5,556 bases of DNA. Source: CAMLFJ01 sp040902305 (GTDB taxonomy: Bacteria > Methylomirabilota > Methylomirabilia > Rokubacteriales > CSP1-6). How positions within the stretch are numbered: the first letter of the stretch is position 1; every line of letters starts with the position of its first letter. The notes under the pieces are model-generated. The model was not told the DNA's origin. It ran no database searches and was given only the letters and a program-made list of their open reading frames with translations. A program made the translations under genes and the position numbers. Shown here one piece after another: positions 4,610 through 5,556 of the stretch. The stretch covers positions 1 to 5,556 of the forward strand of contig JBBDXN010000048.1 of NCBI GenBank assembly GCA_040902305.1, in the 5' to 3' direction.

Positions 4610-5556
4610 ATGCCCACCTGCACTGGCTGCGGCGCCGAGGCCCCGGCGGACTTCGCCTTCTGCCCCCGGTGCGGCCGCCGCCTGGCCGCCGCCCCGAGCT
4701 CCGACGCGGACCGCCGGCAGGTGACCATCCTCTTCGCCGACCTCTCCGGCTTCACCGCGCTGTCCGAGCGGCTCGACGCCGAGGAGGTGCGCGCGTTCCA
4801 GAGCGCCCTGTTCGAGACGCTCGCCCAGGCGATCGCGCGCTACGACGGCTTCGTCGAGAAGTTCGTGGGCGACGCGGTGCTGGCGATCTTCGGCGCCCCG
4901 GTCGCCCACGAGGACGATCCGGAGCGGGCCCTCGACACCGCGCTCGACATGCTCGCGCGCGGCGCGGCCCTGAGCCGCGCGTGGGCGGCGCGCCTCGGCC
5001 AGCCCGTCACCCTGCACATCGCGGTCCACACCGGGCCGGTCGTGGCCGGCAGCCTCGGCGACGCCGCGGGCGCGGCCTACGCGGTGACCGGCGACACCGT
5101 GAACACGACCTCGCGCCTGCTGGCCGCGGCGGCGCCCGGGACGATCCTGGTGTCCGATGCCACCCAGGCGCTCACGCGGCACCGCTTCGCGTTCGAGCCG
5201 GCGGGCGACGTCGCGCTGCGCGGCAAGGGCGAGCCGATCGTCGTCCACCGACTCACGGGCGTGCGCGCCGAGCCCGCATCCGCGCGCGGGCTCGCGGGAC
5301 TCGGCCTGACCGCGCCGCTCGTCGGCCGCGCCGGCGAGCTCGATCAGCTCCGGGCCGCGTTCGAGCGGATGCAGCGGGGTCAGGCCCAGGTCGTGAGCCT
5401 GGTCGCCGAGGCGGGGACGGGGAAATCCCGGCTCATCGCCGAGCTGCTGGCGGGGCTCGCCGCCGACGGCCGGCTCGCCGGCATCGCGGTCCGCCGGGCG
5501 GCGTGCTCGTCCCTGGGCGAGCCGCCCTACGGCGTCTTCGGCGCCCACTTACCCGC
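4610..5556 (+). CDS. Zinc ribbon - class III nucleotide cyclase - AAA ATPase protein, 3' end outside window
   Basis: The frame is open from the ATG at 4610 to the window edge with no stop, giving 315 residues of a longer protein. Residues 4-21 form a double-zinc-ribbon half (CTGC...CPRC, Cys 4, 7, 18, 21). A class III adenylate/guanylate cyclase domain spans about 37-215: metal Asp D44 in FADLSGFT, K84 and metal Asp D88 in EKFVGDAVLAIFG, HTGPVVAG (140-147), and GDTVNTTSRL (161-170) with transition-state N165 and R169. Then LVGRAGELDQL (237-247) opens an AAA/STAND-type ATPase with a Walker A-like AEAGTGKS (266-273). In this family the ATPase is usually followed by TPR repeats, which would lie beyond the window. 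The expected product is cAMP or cGMP; the nucleotide is uncertain because the second base-selecting position (normally Asp or Thr, by eye-alignment residue 158) is Ala. No transmembrane segment is seen, so it is cytosolic. The start gives an intact zinc ribbon but has no ribosome binding site. Confidence 0.9.
   Translation, partial: MPTCTGCGAEAPADFAFCPRCGRRLAAAPSSDADRRQVTILFADLSGFTALSERLDAEEVRAFQSALFETLAQAIARYDGFVEKFVGDAVLAIFGAPVAHEDDPERALDTALDMLARGAALSRAWAARLGQPVTLHIAVHTGPVVAGSLGDAAGAAYAVTGDTVNTTSRLLAAAAPGTILVSDATQALTRHRFAFEPAGDVALRGKGEPIVVHRLTGVRAEPASARGLAGLGLTAPLVGRAGELDQLRAAFERMQRGQAQVVSLVAEAGTGKSRLIAELLAGLAADGRLAGIAVRRAACSSLGEPPYGVFGAHLP

Noticed and set aside
4568..5548. Minus-strand open frame opposite the cyclase (326 codons)
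   Set aside because: The translation is Arg/Gly/Ala-rich with no domain, while the plus strand encodes a zinc ribbon, cyclase and P-loop in order. It is a shadow frame.

Overview
The window is very GC-rich, with strong G/C third-position bias and tightly packed genes. It carries seven protein-coding genes, no RNA genes and no CRISPR. The gene types (a class III cyclase fused to a zinc ribbon and an AAA ATPase, small exported proteins with a W...C...C pattern, an orphan CheY-like receiver) and the G-rich palindromic intergenic repeats fit an uncultured soil or sediment bacterium such as Methylomirabilota/Rokubacteria or a deltaproteobacterial relative. That placement is an inference from style, not from a marker gene.

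Minus strand, read from about 3260 down to 60: an MFS transporter, an SMP-30/gluconolactonase-type hydrolase, a receiver-only response regulator and an exported protein of 113 aa. Gaps are 39, 13 and 8 nt, so these four look like one operon. After a 147-bp gap that holds a palindromic repeat comes a separate exported protein of 87 aa with its own strong ribosome binding site.

Plus strand: diverging from the transporter across about 110 bp is an NAD-type beta-decarboxylating dehydrogenase of the isocitrate/isopropylmalate/tartrate family. Transporter, lactonase and dehydrogenase together suggest uptake and oxidation of a sugar acid or hydroxy-acid, but no substrate can be named. Downstream, at 4610, an open frame starts and runs off the right edge without a stop. 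It encodes a zinc-ribbon, nucleotide cyclase and AAA ATPase protein, and only its first 315 residues are present.

The most unusual feature is a family of palindromic elements. A complete-looking copy of about 177 bp (4411-4587) fills almost the whole gap between the dehydrogenase and the cyclase. It has imperfect 21-bp terminal inverted repeats beginning CTAR and inner G/C arms that form hairpins. A second copy is cut by the left edge (1-63), and an internal half-copy lies at 393-438. At both element ends that abut the 3' end of a gene, the CTAR terminus supplies the stop codon in the same phase. At the other end the element leaves only 22 bp before the cyclase start codon, so it probably shapes expression of that gene.
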